Assembly (NCBI RefSeq): GCF_900520355.1
Contig: NZ_LS999521.1
Span: 2,418,001 to 2,482,000, forward strand
Length of the DNA stretch: 64,000 nt
Direction of reading: 5' to 3'
DNA from: Acinetobacter calcoaceticus
Lineage (GTDB): Bacteria > Pseudomonadota > Gammaproteobacteria > Pseudomonadales > Moraxellaceae
Shown here: piece after piece, positions 1 to 8,154 of the stretch
Numbering within the stretch: position 1 is the stretch's first letter
How the letters are laid out: every line of letters starts with the position of its first letter
The notes under the pieces: generated by a model
Databases searched by the model: none
What the model was told of the DNA's origin: nothing
What the model saw: the letters and a program-made list of their open reading frames with translations, nothing else
Made by a program: the position numbers and the translations under genes

Positions 1-34
1 GATATTCCCAATTAAAAGTCATTTTTTAAATATT

Positions 35-502
35 CTATTCAGGTCTTTCTAAAATTCGGGGGCCCGATCCGTCTTGTCCTAAAATATCTTCAGGATTTCT
101 TAAGGGGCATTGCTCTAATGATAAACAGCCACAACCAATACACCAGTCCATTTCATCTCTTAAGCGAGTTAATTTTTGAATTCGATCATCCAGACTTTCT
201 CGCCAATGACTCGATAGATCTTTCCATTGCTTAGCGGTTAATTTGCTACCTATCGGATACTGACTTAAAGCTTCTTTAATTTCATTTAAAGGAATACCGA
301 CCCTTTGAGCAACTTTAATAATCGCAATATATCTTAAAATAATTAAAGGATACCGACGTTGATTACCATTTGTTCTTATACTTTTTATAAGCCCTTTCGC
401 TTCATAAAAATGTAGGGTTGAAACAGGAACTCCACTCCTTTTTGCAACGTCACCCACGGTCAAAACTCGACTAGGGTCAGCTTTTTTATTTCCATTCATC
501 AT
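35..502 (-). CDS. soxR: Redox-sensitive regulator SoxR (MerR family)
   Basis: A MerR-family activator that senses superoxide or redox-cycling compounds through a [2Fe-2S] cluster. The N-terminal winged helix carries the family's [19 protein letters not shown] stretch, followed by a dimerisation helix. The C-terminal cluster motif [12 protein letters not shown], followed by PLRNP, matches E. coli SoxR closely, and all four cysteines are present. The open frame extends to 541, but the ATG at 502 is preferred. It gives the usual length of about 155 residues, it has GAGG six bases upstream, and the upstream codons would lie inside the promoter and operator. The gene is monocistronic. A palindromic SoxR box sits directly upstream, which implies autoregulation. 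No soxS is adjacent, as expected outside the enterics. Confidence 0.93.
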   Translation of the reverse strand: MMNGNKKADPSRVLTVGDVAKRSGVPVSTLHFYEAKGLIKSIRTNGNQRRYPLIILRYIAIIKVAQRVGIPLNEIKEALSQYPIGSKLTAKQWKDLSSHWRESLDDRIQKLTRLRDEMDWCIGCGCLSLEQCPLRNPEDILGQDGSGPRILERPE

Positions 503-508
503 GATTGA

Positions 509-526
509 CCTCAACTTTACTTGAGG
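509..526. promoter_or_regulatory. SoxR-binding box
   Basis: CCTCAACTTTACTTGAGG is a near-perfect inverted repeat. It differs at only a few central positions from the E. coli soxS operator (CCTCAAGTTAACTTGAGG). It lies seven bases upstream of the soxR start codon and just downstream of the -10 of the soxR promoter. On the plus strand the same box is flanked by TTGACC (505-510) and TATAAG (529-534) with an 18-bp spacer, which is the stretched layout of SoxR-activated promoters. Confidence 0.8.
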
Positions 527-555
527 TTTATAAGAGCACACTTTTATTTTGTCAA
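527..555 (-). promoter_or_regulatory. soxR promoter
   Basis: On the minus strand TTGACA (550-555) and TATAAA (527-532) are separated by 17 bases, close to a consensus sigma-70 promoter. The predicted start of transcription falls inside the SoxR box, a position that suggests repression of soxR by its own product. Confidence 0.65.
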
Positions 556-700
556 ATAAATCACAGAGATTCTCTTATAGACTGTGAACCACTTTCCTAA
601 AGTTATAGGTCTTATCTATAAAAGCTGATAACAAAAATGGATGTGATGATTAACTCAGTTCAATCTATAAAATAGTTTGCTGTCAGTTAAATTTAAGAAA

Positions 701-994
701 TTAGTTTTGTAGAGTACACGGACACCCACAAATCCAAAACATGTTGTAAACAAAAGGCATTGGGGCACCTAATGGATAGACTTTTATCTGCTCGATCTTA
801 TACGTTTTTTTACGTGACTCAATGTGTAATATATTATCGTAACGGGCAACCACAACTCCCTTTTTATATAATTTTTTCCTTTCATTCTTTGCGTCAAATT
901 TATATACCAAAAAGTAAACTTTTTCTCCTACACCAATCTTTGAATGATTAACCATAATGTAACCATTACAATACTTACATTGCCAATCTTCCAT
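701..994 (-). CDS. Small protein of unknown function with Cys pairs at both ends
   Basis: 97 residues, family not recognised. The N-terminus has CKYC (residues 6-9) and the C-terminus has CGCPC. These Cys clusters could bind zinc if the ends come together. The middle is a basic, beta-rich segment (KKGVVVARYDNILHIESRKK) resembling a small SH3-like or Tudor-like barrel. A GAG lies about five bases before the ATG, so the ribosome site is weak. It stands alone between soxR and a long AT-rich spacer. Codon use looks protein-like, but the gene remains hypothetical. Confidence 0.5.
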   Translation of the reverse strand: MEDWQCKYCNGYIMVNHSKIGVGEKVYFLVYKFDAKNERKKLYKKGVVVARYDNILHIESRKKTYKIEQIKVYPLGAPMPFVYNMFWICGCPCTLQN

Positions 995-1447
995 ATCTCA
1001 AATTATCACACGCTTAAATTAAAAAAACACACTGAATTTTATAGTATAAATTTATTAAAGATATAAATCTAAAGAAATATTTTAATTGAAAAAATAAGGT
1101 TTATTTGTGATACATATCACAATAAAAAACCCTAAAAATTTCAAATTATATTTAGATACATCAATTACTTATCAAAAATGTTTAAGGTTTATTATTTTTG
1201 AATATATAAAACCCATCCATAATTTATTTAATTATATAGTATATTTAGCAATAACTTTAAATTTAATTATAAATCTAGTATCAATATATAACATGACATT
1301 TATTTACATTCAATTTAACCTTAAATATAACAATAGATTTTCCTTAAAATATTAAATTAATTTCACAGTAAAATTGAAAATAATTCATTTCACATTATAC
1401 AAATATTAAATATATAATTAATGGCATTACAATTTAATTTTTTTATT
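995..1447. other. AT-rich intergenic spacer
   Basis: About 450 bases of very AT-rich DNA between the 97-aa gene and queH. It contains an 82-codon frame (1107-1355) rich in Ile, Asn, Tyr and Leu, which is what random AT-rich DNA gives, and no ribosome site. I see no clear promoter, RNA or repeat in it. Confidence 0.6.
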
Positions 1448-2107
1448 ATGTCAACTCAACGTTTAAAATTAGAACTCCCTTCTGGACACGATCAATTATT
1501 ACTTCACTCTTGTTGCGCTCCTTGTTCAGGAGAAGTTATGGAAGCATTAATCGACTCAGAAATTAAATTTTCAATATTTTTTTATAATCCTAATATTCAT
1601 CCAGTAAAAGAATATCTAATCCGTAAAGAAGAAAATATTCGTTTTGCAGAAAAGCATAATATTCCATTTATCGATGCAGATTATGACACTGACAATTGGT
1701 TTGCTCGAGCAAAAGGGATGGAAGATGAACCCGAACGCGGTATTCGTTGTACCATGTGTTTCGATATGAGATTTGAACGAACTGCCCTTTACGCACATGA
1801 ACACGGCTTTAGTCTCATCAGTAGTTCGTTAGGAATTTCTCGTTGGAAAAATATGGCGCAAATCAATGACTGCGGAATTCGCTCTGCTGCTCACTATCCT
1901 GAAATTCAGTACTGGGACTATAACTGGCGTAAAAATGGTGGCTCAAGCCGCATGATTGAAATCAGTAAACGAGAAGAGTTTTATCAGCAAGAATATTGTG
2001 GCTGTGTATATTCTTTACGAGATACTAACCGCTGGCGTATGGGTAATGGGCGTGATCGTATTAAACTAGGCGTTAAGTTTTACAGTAATGCGATGGAAGA
2101 AGATTAA
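1448..2107 (+). CDS. queH: Epoxyqueuosine reductase QueH
   Basis: Catalyses the last step of queuosine synthesis in tRNA anticodons, reducing epoxyqueuosine to queuosine. QueH is the iron-sulfur, cobalamin-independent alternative to QueG. The N-terminal [11 protein letters not shown] carries the Cys motif of the family (former DUF208). Further cysteines lie in RCTMC and EYCGC, which together can hold a [4Fe-4S] cluster and metal. The frame is open from an ATG at 1421, but family members begin shortly before the CCAPC motif, so the ATG at 1448 is preferred. Neither start has a good ribosome site. The gene is monocistronic. Confidence 0.85.
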   Translation: MSTQRLKLELPSGHDQLLLHSCCAPCSGEVMEALIDSEIKFSIFFYNPNIHPVKEYLIRKEENIRFAEKHNIPFIDADYDTDNWFARAKGMEDEPERGIRCTMCFDMRFERTALYAHEHGFSLISSSLGISRWKNMAQINDCGIRSAAHYPEIQYWDYNWRKNGGSSRMIEISKREEFYQQEYCGCVYSLRDTNRWRMGNGRDRIKLGVKFYSNAMEED

Positions 2108-2160
2108 TTTTTACTTCTATTAAAAAATTAATTAATTTGTTCTGAGCTATATTTATTTTT

Positions 2161-2194
2161 TATAAAAAAAGAGCCACATCTGGAGAATGTGGCT
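2161..2194 (-). terminator. Terminator downstream of the MocR gene
   Basis: AGCCACAT and ATGTGGCT form an 8-bp stem with a 7-base loop (2172-2194), followed on the minus strand by a run of seven T. It would end transcription of the minus-strand MocR-type gene about 180 bases upstream. Confidence 0.6.
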
Positions 2195-2374
2195 AAAAGG
2201 TGTACTAAATAAGCTTTGATGTAATTAGATTAATTGTGTTAGCTTAAAATAAAATTAATTTTATAAAAATCTTAATAACATCTCTAGTTTCATATAACCA
2301 ATTGATCGTCATAAAATTTGCATTTAAGTATTTGAATAACGATTAAATTTATCTACATAACGTAACTTAGGCTA

Positions 2375-3853
2375 TTATTTAGTTTTTAAATATTGTGCAA
2401 TTTTTTGAATGTTTTCAATAATTTCATTAGGTGTGTGGGCTGCATAGCCAATAAGTACAGCGGCCTTCTTGTTTAGCATCTGACAATATCTTGATAACGG
2501 CTGAACAGCCAAGTTTAAAACTGAACACTGGTCAATAAATTCTTGCTCTGTCCACGCACCTTTTAACCAGCATACCGCATGAATACCTGAATCGGTGGGT
2601 TGGACGTCGAGTACCTCCGAGAGATGCTCATCAATAGCTTTAATTAATGCTTGTTGGCGCTCATAGCATGCTTTTCTAACTTTACGCACATGCCGAGCAT
2701 AGTGCCCTTTTTGTATAAATAGCGACAAAGCCACCTGTTCTAAATAAGAACTTCGTACGTCAGTGTAGTATTTAGCAGCACTAAAAGTTTCGATTAATGC
2801 TTCAGGCACAACCATAAATCCTAACCGAAACTCAGGAAACATCATTTTAGTAAAAGTACCAGAGTAAATAACTCTTTGTTGCTGATCTAAACCCTGAAGA
2901 GCCTGAATGGGATGTGTGCCATAACGAAACTCACTATTATAATCATCTTCAAAAATCCATTTCTCTTGTTGGGATGCCCAATCGAGTAACGAAAAACGGC
3001 GAGCTAGGCTTAAAGTTCCTCCTACAGGAAACTGATGTGAAGGTGCTGTATAAACAAGTTTGCTTTTGAAATAATGATCTGTAATGTCAGAGATTCGCAT
3101 TCCCTCTTCATCACTTTCAATTAAATTGACCTGAGCACCAAAACTTCGAAAAATATTAAAAGCTGCGTCGTAACCTGGTTCATCTAGGCACACCTGATCA
3201 TTTGCTTGAAGTAAGGCATATGCAGTCAAATGAATGGCTTGCTGCGTTCCATTTACAATAATAATTTGCTCTTCGTTGCAGTTTAGACCTCGGGTTGAGC
3301 GGACATATTCACAGATTGCCTGACGCAATGGTAAATAGCCCCGTGGGTCGTGAAATTGACCCAGCTGATAATACGACTGTCGCCAAGCTTGTATTAATAA
3401 TTTTCCCCAAAGCTGATGAGGAAATAAATCAATACAACCCACTCCTACATGGAACATTTTTTTCTTTTGACTTGACCATGACTGTTCTCGCCATGAAGTT
3501 AATAATCCCTCAAGATTCGGATTAATATTTAAAGAATGATGATTGGTTAGCGTAGTTTTTTTTGAATTTTCTTGAATATGTATTAGCTGATCTGGCACAA
3601 CCTCAGCAACATAAGTACCTGAACTCGGTTTGGTAAATAAGTATCCTTCATCGAGTAACCGTTCAAGCGCAGCTAACACAGAGTTTCGTGAAATCGACAT
3701 CATCTCTGCCAAGGCCCGACTTGAAGGTAATTTTGTTCCAGCACTCAGTCTTCCATCTAAAATAGCATCACGCAGAGCCGAATATAGCCCATCTTTAATC
3801 TGACCTTTAGGCAAAATCAAATGTGGAAAAGATGCAGAAATCGAAGTTGCCAT
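2375..3853 (-). CDS. MocR-family (PdxR-like) transcriptional regulator
   Basis: 492 residues with the two-part MocR layout. A GntR winged helix occupies about residues 15-85 (the KLPSSRALAEMMSISRNSV region). A fold-type I aminotransferase domain runs from about 130 to the end. The PLP-binding lysine is in SGTFTK (about residue 336) and the PLP-facing acidic motif is FEDDY (about 302). Such proteins use PLP as an effector and commonly regulate a divergent neighbour. Here the divergent gene is a GNAT acetyltransferase that starts about 110 bases away. PdxR itself controls PLP synthesis, but no pdxST lies nearby, so the exact target is open. Confidence 0.85.
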   Translation of the reverse strand: MATSISASFPHLILPKGQIKDGLYSALRDAILDGRLSAGTKLPSSRALAEMMSISRNSVLAALERLLDEGYLFTKPSSGTYVAEVVPDQLIHIQENSKKTTLTNHHSLNINPNLEGLLTSWREQSWSSQKKKMFHVGVGCIDLFPHQLWGKLLIQAWRQSYYQLGQFHDPRGYLPLRQAICEYVRSTRGLNCNEEQIIIVNGTQQAIHLTAYALLQANDQVCLDEPGYDAAFNIFRSFGAQVNLIESDEEGMRISDITDHYFKSKLVYTAPSHQFPVGGTLSLARRFSLLDWASQQEKWIFEDDYNSEFRYGTHPIQALQGLDQQQRVIYSGTFTKMMFPEFRLGFMVVPEALIETFSAAKYYTDVRSSYLEQVALSLFIQKGHYARHVRKVRKACYERQQALIKAIDEHLSEVLDVQPTDSGIHAVCWLKGAWTEQEFIDQCSVLNLAVQPLSRYCQMLNKKAAVLIGYAAHTPNEIIENIQKIAQYLKTK

Positions 3854-3964
3854 AACAAACTGGTACTGTGAAAGATATTGAAAGTGTACCTTACAAAAAT
3901 ACCACTAGCAAAACTACACTTTAGTTCTCAACTTTCTAAAACTTTAAAACAGAGTGTAATTATT

Positions 3965-4420
3965 ATGCAAAATCAAGACATTCAGATTGTCCCTGTTCAA
4001 CAGCAGGACTATTCACAGTGGGAGAAATATTGGCTTGCCTATCAAAATTTCTATCAGGTAAATTTACCTTTTCATGTCACAAAAGTGACTTGGGAACGCT
4101 TTTTCAATGAAAATGAGCCCGTTTATTGTGCTGTTGCCAAACAAGGCGAGCAAGTTTTAGGAATTGTGCATTATGTTATTCATCGCTCAACATGGGCAGA
4201 GAATAATTATTGTTATTTAGAAGACCTCTATGTTTCACCTGAAGTCCGTGGTCAACACATTGGTAAGCAACTCATTGAATATGTACAAAAGCAGGCCATT
4301 GAGCAAAACTGTGATCGTTTATATTGGCACACGCAAGAAACCAATCACACGGCTCAAAAACTCTATGACTGGATTGCACAAAAACCAGGAATAATTGAAT
4401 ACCGCATGTCTTTAATCTAG
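3965..4420 (+). CDS. GNAT-family N-acetyltransferase
   Basis: About 151 residues. The acetyl-CoA pyrophosphate loop is visible as RGQHIGKQL, preceded by the beta-4 strand YLEDLYVSPEV. The C-terminal YWHTQETNHTAQKLYDWI is typical of GNAT enzymes acting on small amines or amino acids. The frame is open upstream to 3878, but residues before the ATG at 3965 do not look like the family, so this start is preferred. Divergent from the MocR regulator, which probably controls it. Substrate not predictable from the sequence. Confidence 0.85.
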   Translation: MQNQDIQIVPVQQQDYSQWEKYWLAYQNFYQVNLPFHVTKVTWERFFNENEPVYCAVAKQGEQVLGIVHYVIHRSTWAENNYCYLEDLYVSPEVRGQHIGKQLIEYVQKQAIEQNCDRLYWHTQETNHTAQKLYDWIAQKPGIIEYRMSLI

Positions 4421-4428
4421 ACCAATTG

Positions 4429-4462
4429 AAAACACCAAAAGCTTTAATTCTTTTGGTGTTTT
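4429..4462. terminator. Bidirectional terminator
   Basis: AAAACACCAAAAG and CTTTTGGTGTTTT form a 13-bp stem with an 8-base loop, with A and T runs on both sides. It separates the convergent acetyltransferase and ycaQ genes and can serve both strands. Confidence 0.85.
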
Positions 4463-4510
4463 ATCTTAAATATATTTTATTTGAAACTCCAATAGTTCCC
4501 TACTTACACC

Positions 4511-5659
4511 TTAGCGAATGAGCTTGATGACTTTGTCATTAATGATGGTGCATTGATTAAACTCTGCAAAACGCTTGAGCTCTTGCTCTAATTCGAAAAA
4601 GAAAAGCTCTTCATCTTTGATTGTTTTTTCTAGATGTAGACTAATCACCTCTAGCTCTTTTACCGTCCGATGTGCTTTGCAATCTATGCGGCCCACTAGC
4701 TCATCTTGATAAAGAATAGGTAAGCAAAAATAACCAAATACCCGTTTGGCTGCTGGTACATAACATTCGATCCGATAATCAAATTCAAATAAAGATGTTA
4801 AGCGATCACGATGAATAAGCGAGTTATCAAACGGTGAAAGTATTTTTAAGCCAAAATCAGTATTCACTTTTTGTTCTATTGCAGCTACATGGACATATAG
4901 AGTTTGCCCATCAACAAGTTTAATTGCTGACACTACACCCGCATCAACCTGCTCATTAAGCACTAAACGCATAGTTTCTTTTAAATTTTTTCCCTTTAAA
5001 TGAACCAATTGTTTCCATGTAAATGCGCCATGTGCTCGAAGCGTTGTATTAAATAAATACTGCGCATATTCATGAAGCGTAGGCATACTTAAATCAATAT
5101 TTTCAGGTAAGCAGCGTTCGGTCAAATCATAGACTTTTTCCATTCCGTTACGTTCACAAATCATCAGGTCACCCTGCATGTATAACTGCTCAAAAGCACG
5201 GCGACCAGGACCTGTATTCCACCAACCACCCGAATTATTTTTATTATTCTTATCAATATCTCGTAATCGAATTCGACCCTCTGCACGAACGCGGGCTAAG
5301 ATTTCATTCATGAGATGTTGATCACCTCTATTGAAATAACGGCTTTCTCCCTTTCTAACCGACATCATGGCAGGCAGCGCATAACGGTAATCTTTCATTG
5401 GTAGATAAGACGCCGCATGATACCAATATTCAAAAATCTGGCGCTCTCGAACCAAGTTATTTAAATGACTTAAATCATAATCAGGCACTCGATTCCATAA
5501 TATATGGTGATGAGCGCGCTCAACGACCGATATGGTATCAATCTGCACATAACCCAAATGTTCAATAGCCTGTAAAGTCCCCTCCACACCTTTTGCAAAC
5601 GGACTAATCTTTCCTAAGCCTTGATTAAATAGAGCCAACCGTTTTAAAGATGAAGTCAT
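4511..5659 (-). CDS. ycaQ: YcaQ/AlkX-type winged-helix DNA glycosylase
   Basis: 382 residues of the HTH_42 (AlkZ/YcaQ) superfamily, which excises alkylated bases and unhooks interstrand crosslinks. The N-terminal region has LGYVQIDTISVVERAHHHI. Its QID triplet is the Q-hydrophobic-D motif of the YcaQ/AlkX branch rather than the Q-hydrophobic-Q of AlkZ. The following YWYHAASYLP and the C-terminal CLPILY..VGRIDCKAHR are also family features. Its ATG overlaps by four bases the stop of a 22-codon reading frame that follows tagX, so the gene may be translationally coupled to the tail of the T6SS transcript. Its function is housekeeping DNA repair, not secretion. Confidence 0.87.
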   Translation of the reverse strand: MTSSLKRLALFNQGLGKISPFAKGVEGTLQAIEHLGYVQIDTISVVERAHHHILWNRVPDYDLSHLNNLVRERQIFEYWYHAASYLPMKDYRYALPAMMSVRKGESRYFNRGDQHLMNEILARVRAEGRIRLRDIDKNNKNNSGGWWNTGPGRRAFEQLYMQGDLMICERNGMEKVYDLTERCLPENIDLSMPTLHEYAQYLFNTTLRAHGAFTWKQLVHLKGKNLKETMRLVLNEQVDAGVVSAIKLVDGQTLYVHVAAIEQKVNTDFGLKILSPFDNSLIHRDRLTSLFEFDYRIECYVPAAKRVFGYFCLPILYQDELVGRIDCKAHRTVKELEVISLHLEKTIKDEELFFFELEQELKRFAEFNQCTIINDKVIKLIR

Positions 5660-5724
5660 AGAAAGCTCAATTGGCTAATCACTGAATCAATTTTAATGTC
5701 CTGTATTTTAGGTTCTGTAAACAT
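5656..5724 (-). CDS. 22-aa leader-like small ORF between tagX and ycaQ
   Basis: An ATG 12 bases after the tagX stop, with AAGAGA upstream, opens a 22-codon frame starting MFTEPKIQDIKID. Its TGA overlaps the ATG of ycaQ in the arrangement ATGA. This geometry is typical of translational coupling. The peptide has no recognisable family. It may be a leader peptide, a short gene or coincidence. Confidence 0.35.
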   Translation of the reverse strand: MFTEPKIQDIKIDSVISQLSFL

Positions 5725-5736
5725 ATTTTTCTCTTT

Positions 5737-6690
5737 TTAATTTATATCATTCAAACTTTCGGCAATGAGTTTTTCTGCCATTTCTTGAGTTTTTCTTAAT
5801 CCCGGCATGCGGAACTCAGTATGTCCATAATCTTGGATAGATTTCCAACGTCCGCCCCACGTGAGACCAACCGATTCAGCAACTTGTCCATATAAACGAT
5901 AACCTTGCATAGCCCAAGGGTCTCTTTCAGAAATAACCACTTTTCCATTTCGCTTAAAGGCTATATCTGCTGCCAAACCAAATTGATGATAACTCTGATA
6001 CCCTTTTGCTCTGGTCGTATTCGGATTACCCGCCAGCATATTCTGACGAACAGGACTACGATACCCCTCCAATAGAACCAACTCATAGCCATATTGTTCT
6101 TTCATAATTTTAAAAACCATGAGTAAACGCTGCTTATAGCGTGGGTTCATTTTGTTCCATTTACGATCTACTAAACTTGTATCTAAAATAGCTCGCCCAT
6201 CGAAACTCGAATTATCAATAGGTGAAGAATTAATAGCGCCACTACTTTGAGCAGAATATTGTTGCTCTAATTGTGTGGCCTCTACAATCGCAGCTTCAAT
6301 TAGGCTTTCATCCACTTCTGGTGGTGGTGATAATATTTCACCATTCAAAAGTGCATAAATTTGAGGATCTGTTTTTTTGAGATATTCAGCTTCAATTCGA
6401 GTTGAGCTAATAGGTCGAGTGAAAGCAAACACTAAAATACTGGCAAACAAGAAAAAGCCTGCAATGACAATCCACCACTGTTGTAAATGCCAATGGGATT
6501 GTAGCTTTTCAGGCGCAGCTGCCTGATTCATGGTTTGAGCAAATTGTCTAACTTGATTAAGCTGCTTACGACCTTGTGGCAGTAATGACAAAACAAAATC
6601 TTTGCTTCTACTCCTTAGCTCATAAGACATTAAAAACGCTAAACCAATTGCCAAGCATGTAAAGCAAAAGAAAATGAGAAAAATCATCAT
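5737..6690 (-). CDS. tagX: T6SS-associated peptidoglycan L,D-endopeptidase TagX
   Basis: 317 residues. An N-terminal membrane segment (about 3-22) and a second at about 70-90 precede a periplasmic VanY/peptidase M15 domain. Zinc-binding residues are visible in SYHQFGLAADIAF and in DYGHTEFRM. TagX of A. baumannii is an L,D-endopeptidase encoded in the T6SS locus. It is thought to open the cell wall locally so that the apparatus can be inserted, and not to be an effector. It is the last gene of the minus-strand T6SS operon and starts 8 bases after the preceding stop. The two membrane segments distinguish it from secreted M15 carboxypeptidases. Confidence 0.88.
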   Translation of the reverse strand: MMIFLIFFCFTCLAIGLAFLMSYELRSRSKDFVLSLLPQGRKQLNQVRQFAQTMNQAAAPEKLQSHWHLQQWWIVIAGFFLFASILVFAFTRPISSTRIEAEYLKKTDPQIYALLNGEILSPPPEVDESLIEAAIVEATQLEQQYSAQSSGAINSSPIDNSSFDGRAILDTSLVDRKWNKMNPRYKQRLLMVFKIMKEQYGYELVLLEGYRSPVRQNMLAGNPNTTRAKGYQSYHQFGLAADIAFKRNGKVVISERDPWAMQGYRLYGQVAESVGLTWGGRWKSIQDYGHTEFRMPGLRKTQEMAEKLIAESLNDIN

Positions 6691-6697
6691 CAGTTCA

Positions 6698-7318
6698 TTA
6701 ATTCACAGCAAAAGGACTTCGTGTAATTTTAATATCTACCGATGCCTTAGGTGGTTCAACCTCAGCTTCTGGCTCGGCTGGAGCTTTATTCTCAACAACA
6801 GGTTTGGTCTGCGCTACTTGTTGTGGCTTAATCACTGGTTTTTGTTGAGTAGGCTGAACTTTCGCTTGGGCCGACTTAGGTATCGTCCCTGTTTGTAGTT
6901 GAGGCGCAGGCTGAACTTTCTTTTCACCCGTGAGCTGTTCATCGAACGGAGAAACTCGCTGTTCATTAGTAGTAGCGGACTTATGCGGAACAGGTTTAAA
7001 GATACTACTTAATTCATTATCTTTAGGTTGTTCAAAGCCATCACGACTCATTGAATCTGTTTCGTTGTCTTGACTTACAGCAACCTGATTTTGTTCATCA
7101 GTAGAATGAGCAGTCTCTTGATTTAAAATCTGTTCTTCTGTTGATTTATTCTCAATTGCAGTTGATTCTGACGAATACGGTTGAGACAAGAACAGGAATA
7201 GCGAGATGCTTACAAACACCCCGGCAATAACACCAATGACAATATAAAGTATTGGTGATTTCGGCTTTTTTTTATTCGACTGTAAAACTCGAATAGAAGT
7301 TGGTTTTTCCTGAGCCAT
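6698..7318 (-). CDS. T6SS-associated single-TM protein, Pro/Gln/Lys-rich
   Basis: 206 residues. A short cytoplasmic N-terminus with a basic patch (NKKKPK) is followed by one membrane segment (about 24-46). A long periplasmic tail rich in Pro, Gln, Lys and Glu has low complexity (QPAPQLQT, KPVIKPQQVAQTKP). The extreme C-terminus ends RSPFAVN. It lies between tssL and tagX and corresponds by position to one of the Acinetobacter-specific T6SS genes (the asa series; possibly asaC, assigned from memory of gene order). A periplasm-spanning or peptidoglycan-contacting role is plausible but is inference. Confidence 0.72.
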   Translation of the reverse strand: MAQEKPTSIRVLQSNKKKPKSPILYIVIGVIAGVFVSISLFLFLSQPYSSESTAIENKSTEEQILNQETAHSTDEQNQVAVSQDNETDSMSRDGFEQPKDNELSSIFKPVPHKSATTNEQRVSPFDEQLTGEKKVQPAPQLQTGTIPKSAQAKVQPTQQKPVIKPQQVAQTKPVVENKAPAEPEAEVEPPKASVDIKITRSPFAVN

Positions 7319-7330
7319 TTCGTACCATCA

Positions 7331-8137
7331 TCAAGGTAAATAAATTGTAATATGTGCTTGCTCTTGAGGAGCAGAAATCACATTTTGATAATTAGATAAT
7401 GCTTTATCATTTTGATTATTCAGCATAAATCTTAGCCCTGCAAAGGTAAGAAATGCAAAAATCAATAAAAAAATCAAAATCCAGAAGAAAGGTACTTCGC
7501 GATGGATAATATTTCGTATCTGATCAGGAATTGCCGAGAACGGCGAAAATGCAACCTTTTTTCCTTTCAAATAGTCAATTTCATCACCCACTCTTGATAC
7601 TAAATGGTTGAGACTTTCCGTAGACTCGATTCGGTACTTGCCCTGAAAACCTAATAAAAGGCAGTAATGAAATACTTCTAGAGCAGCTAGACGTTCTTTT
7701 CCACGGCTACGTAATTGCTCCAAAATTTCAAAGAAGCGATAGCCCGCTAATTGAGAACCAAACAAGCTCAATTGTAATGGGCTAATCAACCAAGCATTTT
7801 GTAAATTAAAATAGCTTGGGTCTTGTTGCGTTACAATCGTTTCATCAATCAAAGCACAAAATGCATATTTAGAATCATGAATATCATCAGCTGAAAATTG
7901 CAACTTTTTGGCTTGTTGCTCAAATTGATTAAGTAAATTTAAGATTTTTTCACGAAACTGCTGCGCATCTGCTGGCACATACTGATTTCGAATTAAGAAA
8001 ACCAAATAAAAGCCATCATGCAATAAATCAATAAGATTGATTGCCTGTAATTTTGCTTGAGACTGGCTATTATTGCTCCCGCCCGTTCCAATTTGCCCAT
8101 CATCAAATAAAGAAGGAGCACCTGTGGATTGTGACAT
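7331..8137 (-). CDS. tssL: T6SS inner-membrane protein TssL (DotU/IcmH family)
   Basis: 268 residues. The cytoplasmic helical DotU domain (about 30-210) includes KYAFCALIDETIV, a family hallmark. It is followed by one C-terminal membrane helix (FFWILIFLLIFAFLTFAGL, about 218-238). It lacks a peptidoglycan-binding extension, so wall anchoring must come from other proteins such as TagN. It pairs with TssM in the membrane complex. A GGAGAG site lies just upstream of the ATG. It follows tssK by 17 bases. Confidence 0.93.
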   Translation of the reverse strand: MSQSTGAPSLFDDGQIGTGGSNNSQSQAKLQAINLIDLLHDGFYLVFLIRNQYVPADAQQFREKILNLLNQFEQQAKKLQFSADDIHDSKYAFCALIDETIVTQQDPSYFNLQNAWLISPLQLSLFGSQLAGYRFFEILEQLRSRGKERLAALEVFHYCLLLGFQGKYRIESTESLNHLVSRVGDEIDYLKGKKVAFSPFSAIPDQIRNIIHREVPFFWILIFLLIFAFLTFAGLRFMLNNQNDKALSNYQNVISAPQEQAHITIYLP

Positions 8138-8154
8138 TTTTCTCTCCTTTACCG

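Noticed and set aside
760..951. 63-codon plus-strand frame opposite the 97-aa gene
   Set aside because: Antisense to a more protein-like frame, no ribosome site.
1107..1355. 82-codon plus-strand frame
   Set aside because: Composition is that of random AT-rich DNA (Ile, Asn, Tyr, Leu), with no ribosome site and no family resemblance.
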